Of a DNA stretch of 64,000 nucleotides, positions 26,201 through 33,919 are shown one piece after another. The stretch is from Azospirillum soli. GTDB lineage: Bacteria; Pseudomonadota; Alphaproteobacteria; Azospirillales; Azospirillaceae. The translations under genes were made by a program, and so were the position numbers. Below the pieces are notes generated by a model. The model made no database searches and was not told the DNA's origin. It saw only the letters and a list, made by a program, of their open reading frames with translations. The stretch lies in NCBI RefSeq assembly GCF_017876165.1, contig NZ_JAGINQ010000023.1, positions 1 to 64,000 on the forward strand, in the 5' to 3' direction. Position 1 is the first letter of the stretch. Each line of letters begins with the position of its first letter.

Positions 26201-26213
26201 GGCGGCAGGCTGA
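20283..26213 (+). CDS. Giant three-module TPR / glycosyltransferase-like protein
   Basis: 1976 residues from GTG 20283. The architecture repeats three times: TPR array followed by a GT9/GT41-like domain. TPR arrays lie at about 10-500, 820-1130 and 1410-1690. The GT-like domains begin with the motif LLVWREQGVGDEI at about 541 and 1147 and LLVWREQGIGDEI at about 1712. Each carries IECDRR or VECDRR, GIGWRS or GIAWRS, VFVNLQYGDC or AFVNLQYGDC, and a final GELAGALGVPVWR. No signal peptide or membrane segment, so cytoplasmic. TPR-GT proteins of this type accompany flagellin glycosylation loci in alphaproteobacteria, which makes a role in transferring sugars to flagellin likely. Modules 1 and 2 are almost identical at DNA level over ~435 bp. 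Translationally coupled to flbT. Confidence 0.85.
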   Translation: MTQPPSGCDADAIPSVGDLLDAAIDHHRAGRLAEAQALYDHILALAPAHADVLHLSGLAAHQAGQSGRAVGWISAALAVHPAFAAACNSLGNAFAAQGRLEEAVAAYRRAITLQDGDAEVFGNLGKALEGVGRYGEAVAAYDDALARDPGLAGVRHDLGCIYRRAGRNDLAAVCFHEVVKAVPSYAPAWRNLALSLRALRHADAELCLRQALASTPADAELAIELTNLLHEQGRAAEAEAVLEAAVAADPSSALLQFTLGRVLQAQGRWADAVSRYRLSLAADPGLTAARNNIGVALLDLGVFDAAIVALRGGIAVQPDDAVAFSNLGTAYDGLRRLDEAAVSYRRALALQPDYGKALNNLGNVHKALRRLGPAIRLYRMAIAAQPDYSDSYTNLGAGLQEVDRVPEAERVHRRAVLLNPGSAVARTSWGLALQVIGRMGEAEAAHRAALTADDQHAEANANLGMLFWQTGRADLAEAPLQRALDLDPTLAAAHLNLGLVRLAKGKLAEGWKSYQWRFRAKGYENRAIAAPLWEGEAMAGKRLLVWREQGVGDEIFFASCFPDLARRVGGLVIECDRRFVSLFARSFPSATVRAESVAPDGRETIVPLDCDAHIPAGSLPRLLRGAVAAFDAPGPWLVPDPARVALWRERVAALGPGLTVGIGWRSQLMTMERRSAYTTLEQWGPLFAVPGVVFVNLQYGDCAAELDAAEARFGVRIHRWADLDLKDDFEAAAALTANLDLVITPAMSAGELAGALGVPVWRFGHRDWTQLGSGVRPWFPSMRLFQPRPGETFDDVLARMARALDQARVVASRPPPPKPQSVEPLVADAIARYRAGDLDKAARLCHSALDRVSDHAVALHLLGVMALRRNDAQEATGFLVRATASEPSNAAAHAALSNALQALGRYDAAEAALRHAAAAQPDAAEHWVNRTALLRGFGRDREAESCVRRALRLRPDLGLAHTHLGNLLAGRGEAAGAALCHRRALVLAASGVDALINLGSAFQASERFVEAARVLRRATVLDPGAVAAWTNLGNALDSLGRHGEAYACHRMAVERAPGMAEAHANLAMHWNRQGRREEAAEAYLQALQADPQFAQAHYNLALLLLESGILRQGWAEHEWRFGTPQFQGQERALSARAWRGENIASSRLLVWREQGVGDEILFASCYPDLLQRAGHLVIECDRRLVTLFARSFPGATVRSETANPRDADVHVAAGSLPRLLRSDLKRFPERPSWLVPDPERVAVWRERVAALGPGLTVGIGWRSQLMTMERRSAYTTLEQWGPLFAVPGVVFVNLQYGDCAAELDTAEARFGVRIHRWADLDLKDDFEAAAALTANLDLVITPAMSAGELAGALGVPVWRLGHRDWTQLGSGVRPWFPSMRLFQPRTGETFDDVLARMAALLSNGSASTPEGKQEPAPVDPDALLEAAADHHRTGRLGEAAPLYEQVLAVRPDDPVALHLSGLLAHQTGASEAGAARIAQAIGHLPGYAAAQTSLGTVLLSLGRPIPAAERFRRALALQPSSAAALTNLGNALEASYDLPAAAVAHRRAAAAEPALAEAHDNWGAVLSRLGHPEAAELLHRQALSLAPAHLSGWLNLGIALRRSGRLGTALAALRRALALDPALADGLANLGRLLREMADPDEAAVWCDRALAVEPGHPAASFNRGLLRLAVGDLDRGWTGYDSRFSARELAGAARVPGVPAWAGEDLSGRRLLVWREQGIGDEIMFADCLPQVIARAASVTVECDRRLVPLFARSFPAAIVRPSPTDPEVPCPGIDLHAAMGSLPRWLRRTLGEFPVRSAFLVPDPKLVRFWRDRLNALEPGLKVGIAWRSGLMTAERRRAYAALDQWGPVFGVPGIAFVNLQYGDCAQEIEDAEARFGVPIHGWPDLDLKDDLEAVAALISGLDLVIVPASSVGELAGALGVPVWRFGGRGDWTALGTGVRPWFSSMSLITAPDGETASGALPVIARRLKRLAAG
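22090..22690 (+). repeat. Long repeat copy A (GT-like module 1)
   Basis: From about 22240 to 22684 this matches copy B (24030-24475) with about a dozen differences by eye over ~435 bp. From about 22093 to 22690 it also matches, in inverted orientation, 29070-29673 in the minus-strand TPR-GT gene. The similarity includes third codon positions, so it reflects recent duplication or gene conversion rather than only protein conservation. Confidence 0.8.
24021..24475 (+). repeat. Long repeat copy B (GT-like module 2)
   Basis: Direct repeat of copy A, offset 1791 bp (597 codons), encoding the same GT-like C-terminal half. Differences are mostly single third-position changes; the only clear amino-acid changes are A/T, F/L and P/T. 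Confidence 0.85.
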
Positions 26214-26228
26214 TCGAACAGCAAACTT

Positions 26229-26275
26229 TTAAAATAAAAAGCCAGAGGCAGCTTTTAAAACCACCCCTGGCTTCT
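26229..26275 (-). terminator. Intrinsic terminator of the DUF465 gene
   Basis: On the minus strand an AAGCCAGGGG / CCTCTGGCTT stem (26264-26273 with 26239-26248, one GU pair) is followed by TTTATTTT. It lies 33 bp after the stop of the small gene at 26306-26488. It may also act as a 3-prime hairpin for the converging giant TPR gene. Confidence 0.65.
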
Positions 26276-26305
26276 CGTCGAATGGGAAGACTTTTATTGG
26301 GGGAG

Positions 26306-26488
26306 TTAATTCACCCTGCTGGTGGTCCTCGTCAAGCGATCAATCTCTTCCTTGAGATGTAGCTTTTCGAGCTTCATGCGCTTGACCGCGGTCTCGTCCG
26401 GCCAAGAGCGCTTTTCCTCGTCCATAATCATGCGGTCGAGGCGCATGTGCTTTTCTTGCAGGGAAGATAGACGAGCATCAGTGTGCAT
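26306..26488 (-). CDS. DUF465 (YdcH-like) small protein
   Basis: 60 residues, highly charged and helical. RLSSLQEKHMRLDRMI followed by KLEKLHLKEEIDRL is the pattern of the DUF465 family, a helical hairpin found widely in proteobacteria. Function unknown. It is monocistronic with its own terminator, and lies in a markedly AT-richer island between two TPR genes of opposite orientation. Confidence 0.8.
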   Translation of the reverse strand: MHTDARLSSLQEKHMRLDRMIMDEEKRSWPDETAVKRMKLEKLHLKEEIDRLTRTTSRVN

Positions 26489-26694
26489 GGGCTGCTCTCC
26501 GTCTAATCAACCGGCTCATACCCGCTCTGGCTTTCGCCATGCCCGGCATGCCGGAAACCATAGTGTTCACCCATCCGTGCCGCCAAACAACCCTAAACTT
26601 TGGTCCTAGTACTCCAAAGAAGGATAATGCCGCCTCTAACGATTGGGATAGGGCGCGATGCGCCGTGCATGGCCGGTGGGGGATGATGAAGCGG

Positions 26695-27420
26695 TCATGT
26701 TCGTTCGGGCAGAAGGGCGTCGGCGCGCCTTTTTCCGCGCGCCGCCGCAGCTTCGTTGCCCGACATCGCGTCGGCTGCGACCAATCCGCGCAGACTTTCG
26801 TTATGCCCCGGCCGAAGGGTCAGGGCGTGCCGATACCAACGGCCTGCTCTCTCGATATCACCAAGGGCTAAAAGCAGCGCGCCGATCCGCACCGCCACCG
26901 GTCCGGATTCCGGATCGAGAGCGGCGGCGTGCATCAAGACGTCCACGGCGTCCTCCCGCCGTCCCGCCGCTTCCAGGGCCATCCCCTGCTGGTGCAGGCT
27001 GGGGGCGCCGCCGCCGCAGCGGGCCGCCCGCCCGAAGGCCGTTGCCGCCGCCCGCATGTCTCCCAGATCCCGCCGCGCATGGCCCAGCCCGTTGAGCGCG
27101 TCGGCGCGGCCGGGGCACAGCGCGGCCGCCGTGGCGAAGGCGCGGGCGGCCTCCGCCGGCCGACCCATGGCGCGCAGCAGCTTTGCCCGGTTGACGTGCG
27201 GTTCGACCGGCGTTCCATCGACGGCGATGGCCCGGCGCACCAGCCGCGCCCCCGCCTCCAGATCGCCAAGCTGGGCGAGCAGCAGGCCATGGCGGTGCAG
27301 CGCGTCCCGCGCGTCCGGCTGGACGGCGAGGGCGCGCCGGTACAGCGCCCCGGCCTCGTCGAACAGGCCGCCCTGGTGCCGTTCGAAGGCGTGGTCGAGA
27401 ATTGCCGCCACCGTCGCCAT
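26695..27420 (-). CDS. TPR repeat protein
   Basis: 241 residues made of about six 34-residue TPR units (for example GALYRRALAVQPDARDALHRHG and RAGRWYRHALTLRPGHNESL), no GT-like domain. The start MATVAAILDHAFERHQGG resembles that of the neighbouring TPR proteins. It begins 6 bp after the 1180-residue TPR-GT gene, so the two are an operon. Probably a protein-interaction partner in the flagellin glycosylation machinery; by context only. Confidence 0.8.
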   Translation of the reverse strand: MATVAAILDHAFERHQGGLFDEAGALYRRALAVQPDARDALHRHGLLLAQLGDLEAGARLVRRAIAVDGTPVEPHVNRAKLLRAMGRPAEAARAFATAAALCPGRADALNGLGHARRDLGDMRAAATAFGRAARCGGGAPSLHQQGMALEAAGRREDAVDVLMHAAALDPESGPVAVRIGALLLALGDIERAGRWYRHALTLRPGHNESLRGLVAADAMSGNEAAAARGKRRADALLPERT

Positions 27421-27426
27421 GGGCCG

Positions 27427-30400
27427 CTACGCCACGGCGGTCATGCGGGCCAGCAGCCGGGCGGCGTGGCGCACCACGTCGGCCAGCGTCTCACCGGGGC
27501 GGGGTTGCAGCAGCCGTATGGACGGGTACCAGGGGCGCACGCCGCTGCCCAAATGGGTCCAGTCGTGGCCGCCGATGCGCCAGACCGGCACGCCCAGCGC
27601 CCCGGCCAGCTCGCCCACCGCCGTGGCCGGAGTAAGGACGAGATCGAGGCAGGACATCAGGGCGGCAACGCCCTCTAGGTCGTCCTTCAGGTCCAGATCG
27701 TCCCAGCGGTGCAGCCGCCGCCCGTCCGTTTCGATTCTCGCCAATTCGGCGGTGCAGTCGCCGTATTGCAGGTTCACGGTCTGCACGCCGGGAAGATCCA
27801 GAACCGGGATCCAGTCCTCGATGCGCGTGTAGGCGGACTCCCGCCGGGCGGTGACCACCTGGCTGCGCCAGCCGATGCCGACCTTCAGGCCGGAACCCAG
27901 GGCATCCACCCGCGCGCGCCACATGGTCACACGGTCCGGATCCGCGCGGAGGAAGGCCGGGCGCGCCGGGAAGCGGGTTAGCTCCCTGCGCCGCAGCGCC
28001 GGCAGCGACCCGGCGGGAATTTGCAGGTCGCAGTCCGGCGGATCGTTCAACTCCCGCCCCTTGGAATCGACGGTCTCCGCGCGCACGGTGGCCCAGGGGA
28101 AGGCACGGGCGAACAGCGGGACCAGCCGCCGGTCGCATTCCAGCACCACCGGCCCGCCGGCCTCCTTCAACTCGTCGAAGCAGGAGGCGAACAGGATCTC
28201 GTCGCCCAAGCCCTGTTCCGCCCACACCAGCAGCCGCCGCCCCTCCAGCGGCGTGCCAGACCAGACGGGCAGGGGGATGCGCCGCGCCCGCTGCAACTGC
28301 CTCGCGGAAAAACGGCGCTCGTACCCCGCCCAGCCGGCCGCCAGATCGCCGTCGGCCAGCGCCAGAAGGCCGAAATTCCAGGCCGCCAGTGCGAAGCCGG
28401 GATCGGCCCGCATGGCTCGTCGCACCTGCTTTCTGGACTCGGGAATCCGGTCCTCCAGCTTGGCGACGCTGGCGAGGTTGTTGAGCGTGTCCGCCGCCTC
28501 CGGGCGCAACGCCAGCGCCTTGCGGTAATGCGCGGCGGCCTCGGCGAACCGCCCCTCGACCTCGCAGGCGTGGCCGAGGTTGGTGTGGGCCGCCGGGTTG
28601 CCGGGGGCCAGCGTGACCGAGCGGTGGTGCCAGCGCCTGGCCGCCCGTGCGCCGTCGCGGTCGAGCGGGTTCGATCCGCAACTCAGCCCCAGATGGGTCA
28701 GCGCCTCCGGGAAGTCCGGCCGCAACGCCACCGCCCGGACGAAGCAATCCTTCGCCCCGTCCGGCCGGTCCAGCGCATCCAGCACCAGCCCCAGATGGTT
28801 CCAGGCGTTCGGGAACTCCGGATCCATGCGCAGCGCGGCAGTGATGTGGCGTTCCGCCTCCTCCGGCCGGCCGAGTTGATGGGTGGCAAGTCCCAGCAGG
28901 TGCAGCGCGTCGGCGTGGCGCGGGTCGCGATCCAGCACCTCCCGATAGCCGGCCATGGCCCCGTCCAGCCGGCCGAGGCGATGCAACTGCATGGCCTGCG
29001 CCAGCCGCGCCTCCACCCCCGCGCCCGGCGGTTCCGCCGCTGCCGGCGGAGATTGCAGAGACGCCAGTTCCCGCGCCATGCGGGCCAGCACGTCGTCGAA
29101 GGCTTCGCCCGGCCGGGGCTGGAACAGCCGCATGGTCGGGAACCAGGGACGCGCGTTGGCGCCCAGCTGGGTCCAGTCGCGATGGCCGAAGCGCCACACC
29201 GGCACGCCTAAGGCCCCCGCCAGTTCACCCGCCGACATGGCCGGCGTGATGACCAGATCGAGGTTGACGGTCAGCGCCGCCGCCGCCTCGAAATCGTCCT
29301 GCAGGTCCAGGTCGGCCCAGCGGTGGACGCGCACGCCGAAGCGCGCCTCCGCCGCCGCGATCTCGGCCGCGCAGTCGTCGTATTGCAGGTTCACGAACAC
29401 CACGCCGGGCACCCGGAACAGCGGCCCCCACTGCTCCAGGGTCGTGTAGGCGCCCTTGCGCTCCTCCGTCATCAAGCGGCTGCGCCAGCCGATGCCGACC
29501 GTCAGCCCCGGCCCCAGCGCCGCCAGCCGCTCCCGCCACAGCGCCACCCGCGCCGGGTCGGGCACCAGCCAGGGCCCCGGCGCGTCGAAGGCCGCCACCG
29601 CCCCGCGCAGCAGGCGCGGCAGGGACCCGGCCGGGATGTGAACGTCGCAGTCCAGCGGCACGATGGTCTCGGTGGCGTTCCCTTCGCCGTCCAGGGTGCA
29701 GGACTGCGCCCGCACGGTGGCGCGGGGGAAGGAGCGGGCGAACAGGCTGGTCAGCCGGGGATCGGTCTCGATGGTCACCGGGCCGCCGCCCCAGGCGACG
29801 ACGTCGCCGTAGCAGGAGGCGAACAGGAATTCGTCGCCCACGCCCTGCTCGCGCCAGATCAGCAGGCGGCGGCTGCGCAGCACCTCCCCCTGCCAGCGGG
29901 GGGCGTCGATGTTGCGGTCGGGAATGACCTCGCCCGCCGCGAAGCGTCCCTCGTAACCGGACCATCCACGGTCCAGCTGGCCGTGCGTCAGCGCCAGAAG
30001 CGACAGGTTGTAGGAGGCGGTGGCGAGGCCCGGCTTGCGCGCCAGCGCCTCCTCGAAGCAGATCTCGGCCTGCTTCAGCTTGCCCTGCGCCTGCAGCGCG
30101 TTGCCCAGGTTGTAGATGGCCTCCACGAAGTCCGGCCGCAGCTCCAGCACCTTGCGGAAGCACAGCTCCGCCTGGTCGAGGCGGCCCAGCTTCTTCAGCA
30201 CGCCGCCCAGATTGTTCAGCGCGATGACGTGGTTCGGATCCCGCTTCAGCGCCGCGCGGTAGGCGATCTCCGCGCTTTCGTTGGCACCCTTGCGCTGGAA
30301 CACGGCGCCCAGATTGTAGTGCGCGTTGGGGTCGTCGGGGCGCAGCTGGACCACCATGCGGTGCTGAACCAGGGCCTCGTCCAGCCTGCCGGCCGCCGTC

Positions 30401-30969
30401 AGCGCGTCGCCCAGGTTGTTGTGCGCCTCCACCATGCCCGGCGCCAGCGCCACCGCGTGCTGAAGCGCGTACACGGCGTCGGTCGTCCGATTCTGGGCGC
30501 GCAGTGCGTTGCCGAGGTTGTACCAGGCCTTGGCGTAGTCCGGCCGCAGCAGCACCGCCGAGGTGAAGGCAAGCGCCGCCAGCCCCGGCAGGTTCTGCGC
30601 CTGATAGGCGTTGCCCAGATTGTGCCGGGCCTGGGCCGATCCGGGGTTGAGTGCGATGGCGCGGGCGTGCGCCTCCGCCGCCTCCGCGTGCCGGCCCAGG
30701 GCGCCCAGCGCGCTGCCCAGATTGTCGTGATAGTCGGCGACCCCGCCCGCGCGCTTGATGGCGCGCCCGATCAGCTCCACCGCCGGTTCCGGCTGGCCGA
30801 CCTGAAGCGCCAGCACGCCGAGCAGATGCAGCGCGTCGGCGTGATGCGGGTCGGCGCTCAGAACGGCGCGGTAGTCCTGCTCGGCCTCGGAGAAGCGGCC
30901 GGCCTGATGGTGCGCGACGGCGCGGCCGAGTTGCGCGGCGATGTTCTTGGCCGACTTCTTCATGTCCAT
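27427..30969 (-). CDS. Large two-module TPR / glycosyltransferase-like protein
   Basis: 1180 residues. The first TPR array (about 10-340, nine or more units) is followed by a GT-like domain with LLIWREQGVGDEFLFASCYG at about 365. A second TPR array (about 650-860) is followed by a second GT-like domain with LLVWAEQGLGDEILFASCFD. Both GT domains keep GIGWRS and VNLQY motifs. Cytoplasmic, no signal peptide. The first GT domain is nearly identical at DNA level to module 1 of the giant protein on the other strand. Likely paralogous glycosyltransferases for flagellin. First gene of a two-gene minus-strand operon. Confidence 0.85.
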   Translation of the reverse strand: MDMKKSAKNIAAQLGRAVAHHQAGRFSEAEQDYRAVLSADPHHADALHLLGVLALQVGQPEPAVELIGRAIKRAGGVADYHDNLGSALGALGRHAEAAEAHARAIALNPGSAQARHNLGNAYQAQNLPGLAALAFTSAVLLRPDYAKAWYNLGNALRAQNRTTDAVYALQHAVALAPGMVEAHNNLGDALTAAGRLDEALVQHRMVVQLRPDDPNAHYNLGAVFQRKGANESAEIAYRAALKRDPNHVIALNNLGGVLKKLGRLDQAELCFRKVLELRPDFVEAIYNLGNALQAQGKLKQAEICFEEALARKPGLATASYNLSLLALTHGQLDRGWSGYEGRFAAGEVIPDRNIDAPRWQGEVLRSRRLLIWREQGVGDEFLFASCYGDVVAWGGGPVTIETDPRLTSLFARSFPRATVRAQSCTLDGEGNATETIVPLDCDVHIPAGSLPRLLRGAVAAFDAPGPWLVPDPARVALWRERLAALGPGLTVGIGWRSRLMTEERKGAYTTLEQWGPLFRVPGVVFVNLQYDDCAAEIAAAEARFGVRVHRWADLDLQDDFEAAAALTVNLDLVITPAMSAGELAGALGVPVWRFGHRDWTQLGANARPWFPTMRLFQPRPGEAFDDVLARMARELASLQSPPAAAEPPGAGVEARLAQAMQLHRLGRLDGAMAGYREVLDRDPRHADALHLLGLATHQLGRPEEAERHITAALRMDPEFPNAWNHLGLVLDALDRPDGAKDCFVRAVALRPDFPEALTHLGLSCGSNPLDRDGARAARRWHHRSVTLAPGNPAAHTNLGHACEVEGRFAEAAAHYRKALALRPEAADTLNNLASVAKLEDRIPESRKQVRRAMRADPGFALAAWNFGLLALADGDLAAGWAGYERRFSARQLQRARRIPLPVWSGTPLEGRRLLVWAEQGLGDEILFASCFDELKEAGGPVVLECDRRLVPLFARAFPWATVRAETVDSKGRELNDPPDCDLQIPAGSLPALRRRELTRFPARPAFLRADPDRVTMWRARVDALGSGLKVGIGWRSQVVTARRESAYTRIEDWIPVLDLPGVQTVNLQYGDCTAELARIETDGRRLHRWDDLDLKDDLEGVAALMSCLDLVLTPATAVGELAGALGVPVWRIGGHDWTHLGSGVRPWYPSIRLLQPRPGETLADVVRHAARLLARMTAVA
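29070..29673 (-). repeat. Inverted copy of the GT-like module repeat
   Basis: Reads on the minus strand nearly as 22093-22690 on the plus strand, including long identical runs around the CTGGTGCCCGACCCGGCGCG segment. The two inverted copies are about 6.4 kb apart, so recombination between them would invert the segment carrying the DUF465 and TPR genes. Confidence 0.75.
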
Positions 30970-31060
30970 CGCCTTCGTCAGCGTTTATCCCGGAAGGGAG
31001 TGCCATGATCCGCCGATCAAGGTAAAGATGCTGTTATTTCCTGAAGCAGGGAGACCGATC

Positions 31061-32302
31061 GTGACCGAGCCGCGCACCCCGTTCCGCATGGCAGGGTTCG
31101 CCGCGCAGGCGATGCGCCTGTATGGCGAGGCGAACGCGCTCGCGTCCCAGGGGCTTGCGGAGGAGGCGGAGGCCGCCTACCGCCGCACCCTGGCGGTCAA
31201 CCCGCGCTTCGCCGAGGCGCACAACAACCTCGGCAATGTGCTGCGGGCGCTGGGCCGCGCGGCCGAGGCGGCGGCTGAATACCGCGAGGCGCTCGCCTGC
31301 GGCCTCGACCACCCGTTGGTTCACTACAACCTCGCCTCCGCGCTGAAGGAGCTTGGGGAAGGGCAGGGGGCCGAACGATCCTTCCGCCGCGCCCTGGCCA
31401 TGCAGCCGGACTATGCGGAGGCCTTCAACAACTTCGCCAACCTGCTGCGCGAGCAGGACCGGCTGGTCGACTCCGCAACCGCCTACCGCCGCGCGCTGGC
31501 CCTGCGCCCGGATTGGGACGAGGCGCACGACAACCTGTCCGGCGCGCTCTATCTGCTGCACGAGGACGGCCGGACAGCCGAGGCCGAGCGCTTCGCCCGG
31601 CTCTGGCTGCGCGATCACCCGGACCACCCCGTCGCCCGCCACATCGGCACGGCCATCGCCGGACTGTCCACGGAATCCCGTGCATCGGACGATTATGTCC
31701 GGCAGGTCTTCGACCATTTCGCCGGGGAGTTCGACCGCAAGCTCGCCGAACTCGGCTACCGCGCGCCGGCCTTGCTGGCTGAGGCCGTCGCCGCCGAAGC
31801 CCCGCCGCCCGCCGCAGCGCTCAGCGTTCTCGACGCCGGCTGTGGCACGGGACTGTGCGCGCCCTTCCTGCGCGCTTACGCCCGCACCCTGGTCGGCGTG
31901 GATCTGTCCTCCGGCATGCTGGAGCACGCCCGCGCCCGCAACCTTTACGACTCGCTGGCCGAGGCGGAACTCGGTGCCTTCCTCGCGGCGCATCCGGGCG
32001 GCTTCGACCTGATCGTGGCGGCCGACGTGCTGTGCTACTTCGGGGCGCTCGATGCGGTGCTGGCTCTCGGGGCGGCGGCCCTGCGCCCCGGCGGACGGCT
32101 CGCCTTCACGGTGGAGCGGCTCGATCCGGCGACCGAGCCCTACCGGGTCAGCCCGCACGGCCGCTATGCCCACGCCGAGGATTACGTCCGGGCGACCCTG
32201 GCCGCCGCCGGCCTGACGATCACGCGTCTCGACCGCGCGACCTTGCGTTTCGAGAGCGGCGATCCGGTCGAGGGGCTGGTCGTGACGGCGGCGCGGGCCT
32301 GA
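31061..32302 (+). CDS. TPR protein with C-terminal SAM-dependent methyltransferase domain
   Basis: 413 residues from GTG 31061, chosen for the AGGGAGA at 31048-31054. The in-frame ATG 31028 is the alternative. About four TPR units (residues 15-160) precede a class I methyltransferase domain: SAM motif LDAGCGTGLCAPFL, acidic VGVDLSSGML, and IVAADVLCYFG. Such TPR-methyltransferases sit in polysaccharide or glycosylation loci. Here a methyl group on the flagellin sugar or side chain is plausible but not shown. The 3-prime end overlaps the converging TPR gene by 83 bp. Confidence 0.82.
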   Translation: MTEPRTPFRMAGFAAQAMRLYGEANALASQGLAEEAEAAYRRTLAVNPRFAEAHNNLGNVLRALGRAAEAAAEYREALACGLDHPLVHYNLASALKELGEGQGAERSFRRALAMQPDYAEAFNNFANLLREQDRLVDSATAYRRALALRPDWDEAHDNLSGALYLLHEDGRTAEAERFARLWLRDHPDHPVARHIGTAIAGLSTESRASDDYVRQVFDHFAGEFDRKLAELGYRAPALLAEAVAAEAPPPAAALSVLDAGCGTGLCAPFLRAYARTLVGVDLSSGMLEHARARNLYDSLAEAELGAFLAAHPGGFDLIVAADVLCYFGALDAVLALGAAALRPGGRLAFTVERLDPATEPYRVSPHGRYAHAEDYVRATLAAAGLTITRLDRATLRFESGDPVEGLVVTAARA

Positions 32303-33134
32303 CCGTTTCCGGTTCCGCCGCCCAGGTTCGCGCCTCATCCTCGCGGCCGAGCAGGGACAGGGTGACGGCCAGCTTCTCGCGCGCCTCGCCGTGGCGCGGG
32401 TCCAGTCGCAAGGTGTGCTCCAGCGCCGCCGCCGCCTCGTCCAGCCGGCCGACGAAGGCCAGCGCGATGCCCAGATTGAAGGCCGCCGACGGATAGTCCG
32501 GCGTGATTGCCAGCGCGTTACGGTAGGCGGTCAGCGAATCCTCGCGCAAGCCGGTGGCGTACAGCGCGTTGCCGTAGAGGAAAGCGATGTCGGCATCGAG
32601 CGGCAGCAGCTCCGCCGCGCGGGCCAGCGGGGGGAGAGCCTCGACCCCGAGCCCAGATTCCACCAGAAGCCGCCCGTGTTCGCGCAGCAGCGGCCCCAGC
32701 CGCTCCTGCGCCGCCGTCAGCTGTGGGGCCGCCGCCAAGGCGCGTTCCAGCGCCACGATGGCGCGCCGGGTATCGCCGTTCGTGCGCAGCGCGGTCGCCA
32801 TGTCGGCCCAGGCTTCCGCGAAATCCGGCTGCAGCGCCACCGCCCGCCGGTAGGCGGCAACCGCGTCGGCCGCGCGGTCGGCGGCGCGCAGGACGTTGGC
32901 GGCGTTGGCGTGCATGTCGGCCGCTTCCGGCCGCTGGTCGATCGCCCGGCCGATGAGCTGGAGCCCCACCGCGTGCTCGCCCAACTGGCCGGCCAGAACG
33001 CCGAGGAAATGCAGCGCGTCGGGCTGATCCGGCTCGGCGTCCAGGACGCGCGTGTAGAGCACCTGCGCTTCGGCCAGCCGGCCGGCGAGATGATGGTCCA
33101 GGGCGAGTGCCAGCGCTTCTGCAATCGTAGCCAT
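32220..33134 (-). CDS. TPR repeat protein
   Basis: 304 residues with about seven TPR units (AEAQVLYTRVLDAEPDQPDALHFLG at the start, then AVALQPDFAEAWADMATALR). No catalytic domain. The C-terminal ~25 residues are a P/R/A-rich tail encoded antisense to the end of the TPR-methyltransferase gene, so this tail may be a by-product of the overlap. Probably interacts with the neighbouring glycosylation enzymes. Confidence 0.78.
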   Translation of the reverse strand: MATIAEALALALDHHLAGRLAEAQVLYTRVLDAEPDQPDALHFLGVLAGQLGEHAVGLQLIGRAIDQRPEAADMHANAANVLRAADRAADAVAAYRRAVALQPDFAEAWADMATALRTNGDTRRAIVALERALAAAPQLTAAQERLGPLLREHGRLLVESGLGVEALPPLARAAELLPLDADIAFLYGNALYATGLREDSLTAYRNALAITPDYPSAAFNLGIALAFVGRLDEAAAALEHTLRLDPRHGEAREKLAVTLSLLGREDEARTWAAEPETVRPAPPSRPAPRPDRRSRNARSRGRDA

Positions 33135-33351
33135 GGGTAAGGCTTAAGCGGCCCGCTCACCCGCCGCAAGCGTGACCCTTGTGAAATCGGTGTGCGTCGG
33201 GAGCGCGAAAGGCGAATCCCCCGGCCGGTCTGTGCATACGACGGTAGGGATCGGCCGTTTGCGCCCAAAAAATGGTGAACAAACCCTTTACAAGGTGCCG
33301 CGGAGGACGCATGATCACAATTGGTGTTGTCTACCATCCGGTGTGTCAGTC

Positions 33352-33891
33352 ATGAACGTGGCCCTTGCCACCTCGACGGCTTCGAAGCCGTTGGCTTTCA
33401 TGGCGGCCCGCAACGGCGCAACCGTTGACGAGGGGGCCGACACCCGGACTCCGGCCAAGGCTGGGAGTGCTGCGGACAAGGAAGCTCCGCTCGTCGGGCG
33501 TTACCCAAACATCGCCTTTTCCTACGATGCGGACGCCGAACGTCTGGTGATGCTGTTCCGCGACCCGGCGGACGGTTCGACCGTGTCGCAGATACCGACC
33601 GAAGCGGCGCTGAAGCAGTACAAGGAAGCCCTGAAGGAACGGAAGGCCGGGCGTTCGTCTCTGGCGCTTCTGGTCGGAGCCGACGACGGCAAGGTCGGGG
33701 GCGACGACGCCAACGCCTCCGCCCGTGGCAAGGTCGCCACACCGCCACCATCGCCCTCATTATCTTCGTCGCCGCCATTATCGCCGTCTTCTTCCGGAAC
33801 GCACGCATCCGTGCTATCCTCGTCCCCAGCGATCACTCAAGCCGTCGTCGCTGGCACGTCCGGCACCGGGCGCGTGAATGTGGTGATCTGA
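33352..33891 (+). CDS. FlaG-like protein
   Basis: 179 residues from ATG 33352; the frame extends further upstream but without coding character. The centre (about 50-105) resembles the FlaG domain: a strand IAFSYDADAERLVMLFRD, then DGSTVSQIPTEAALKQYKEAL, like the FlaG consensus with QIP and a following helix. The C-terminal third is a low-complexity S/P/A/T tail. FlaG proteins modulate filament length. The YjfB-like gene follows by 28 bp, so they are probably co-transcribed. Confidence 0.68.
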   Translation: MNVALATSTASKPLAFMAARNGATVDEGADTRTPAKAGSAADKEAPLVGRYPNIAFSYDADAERLVMLFRDPADGSTVSQIPTEAALKQYKEALKERKAGRSSLALLVGADDGKVGGDDANASARGKVATPPPSPSLSSSPPLSPSSSGTHASVLSSSPAITQAVVAGTSGTGRVNVVI

Positions 33892-33919
33892 ACCGGACGA
33901 TCCGGAAAGGCGCTGAACG

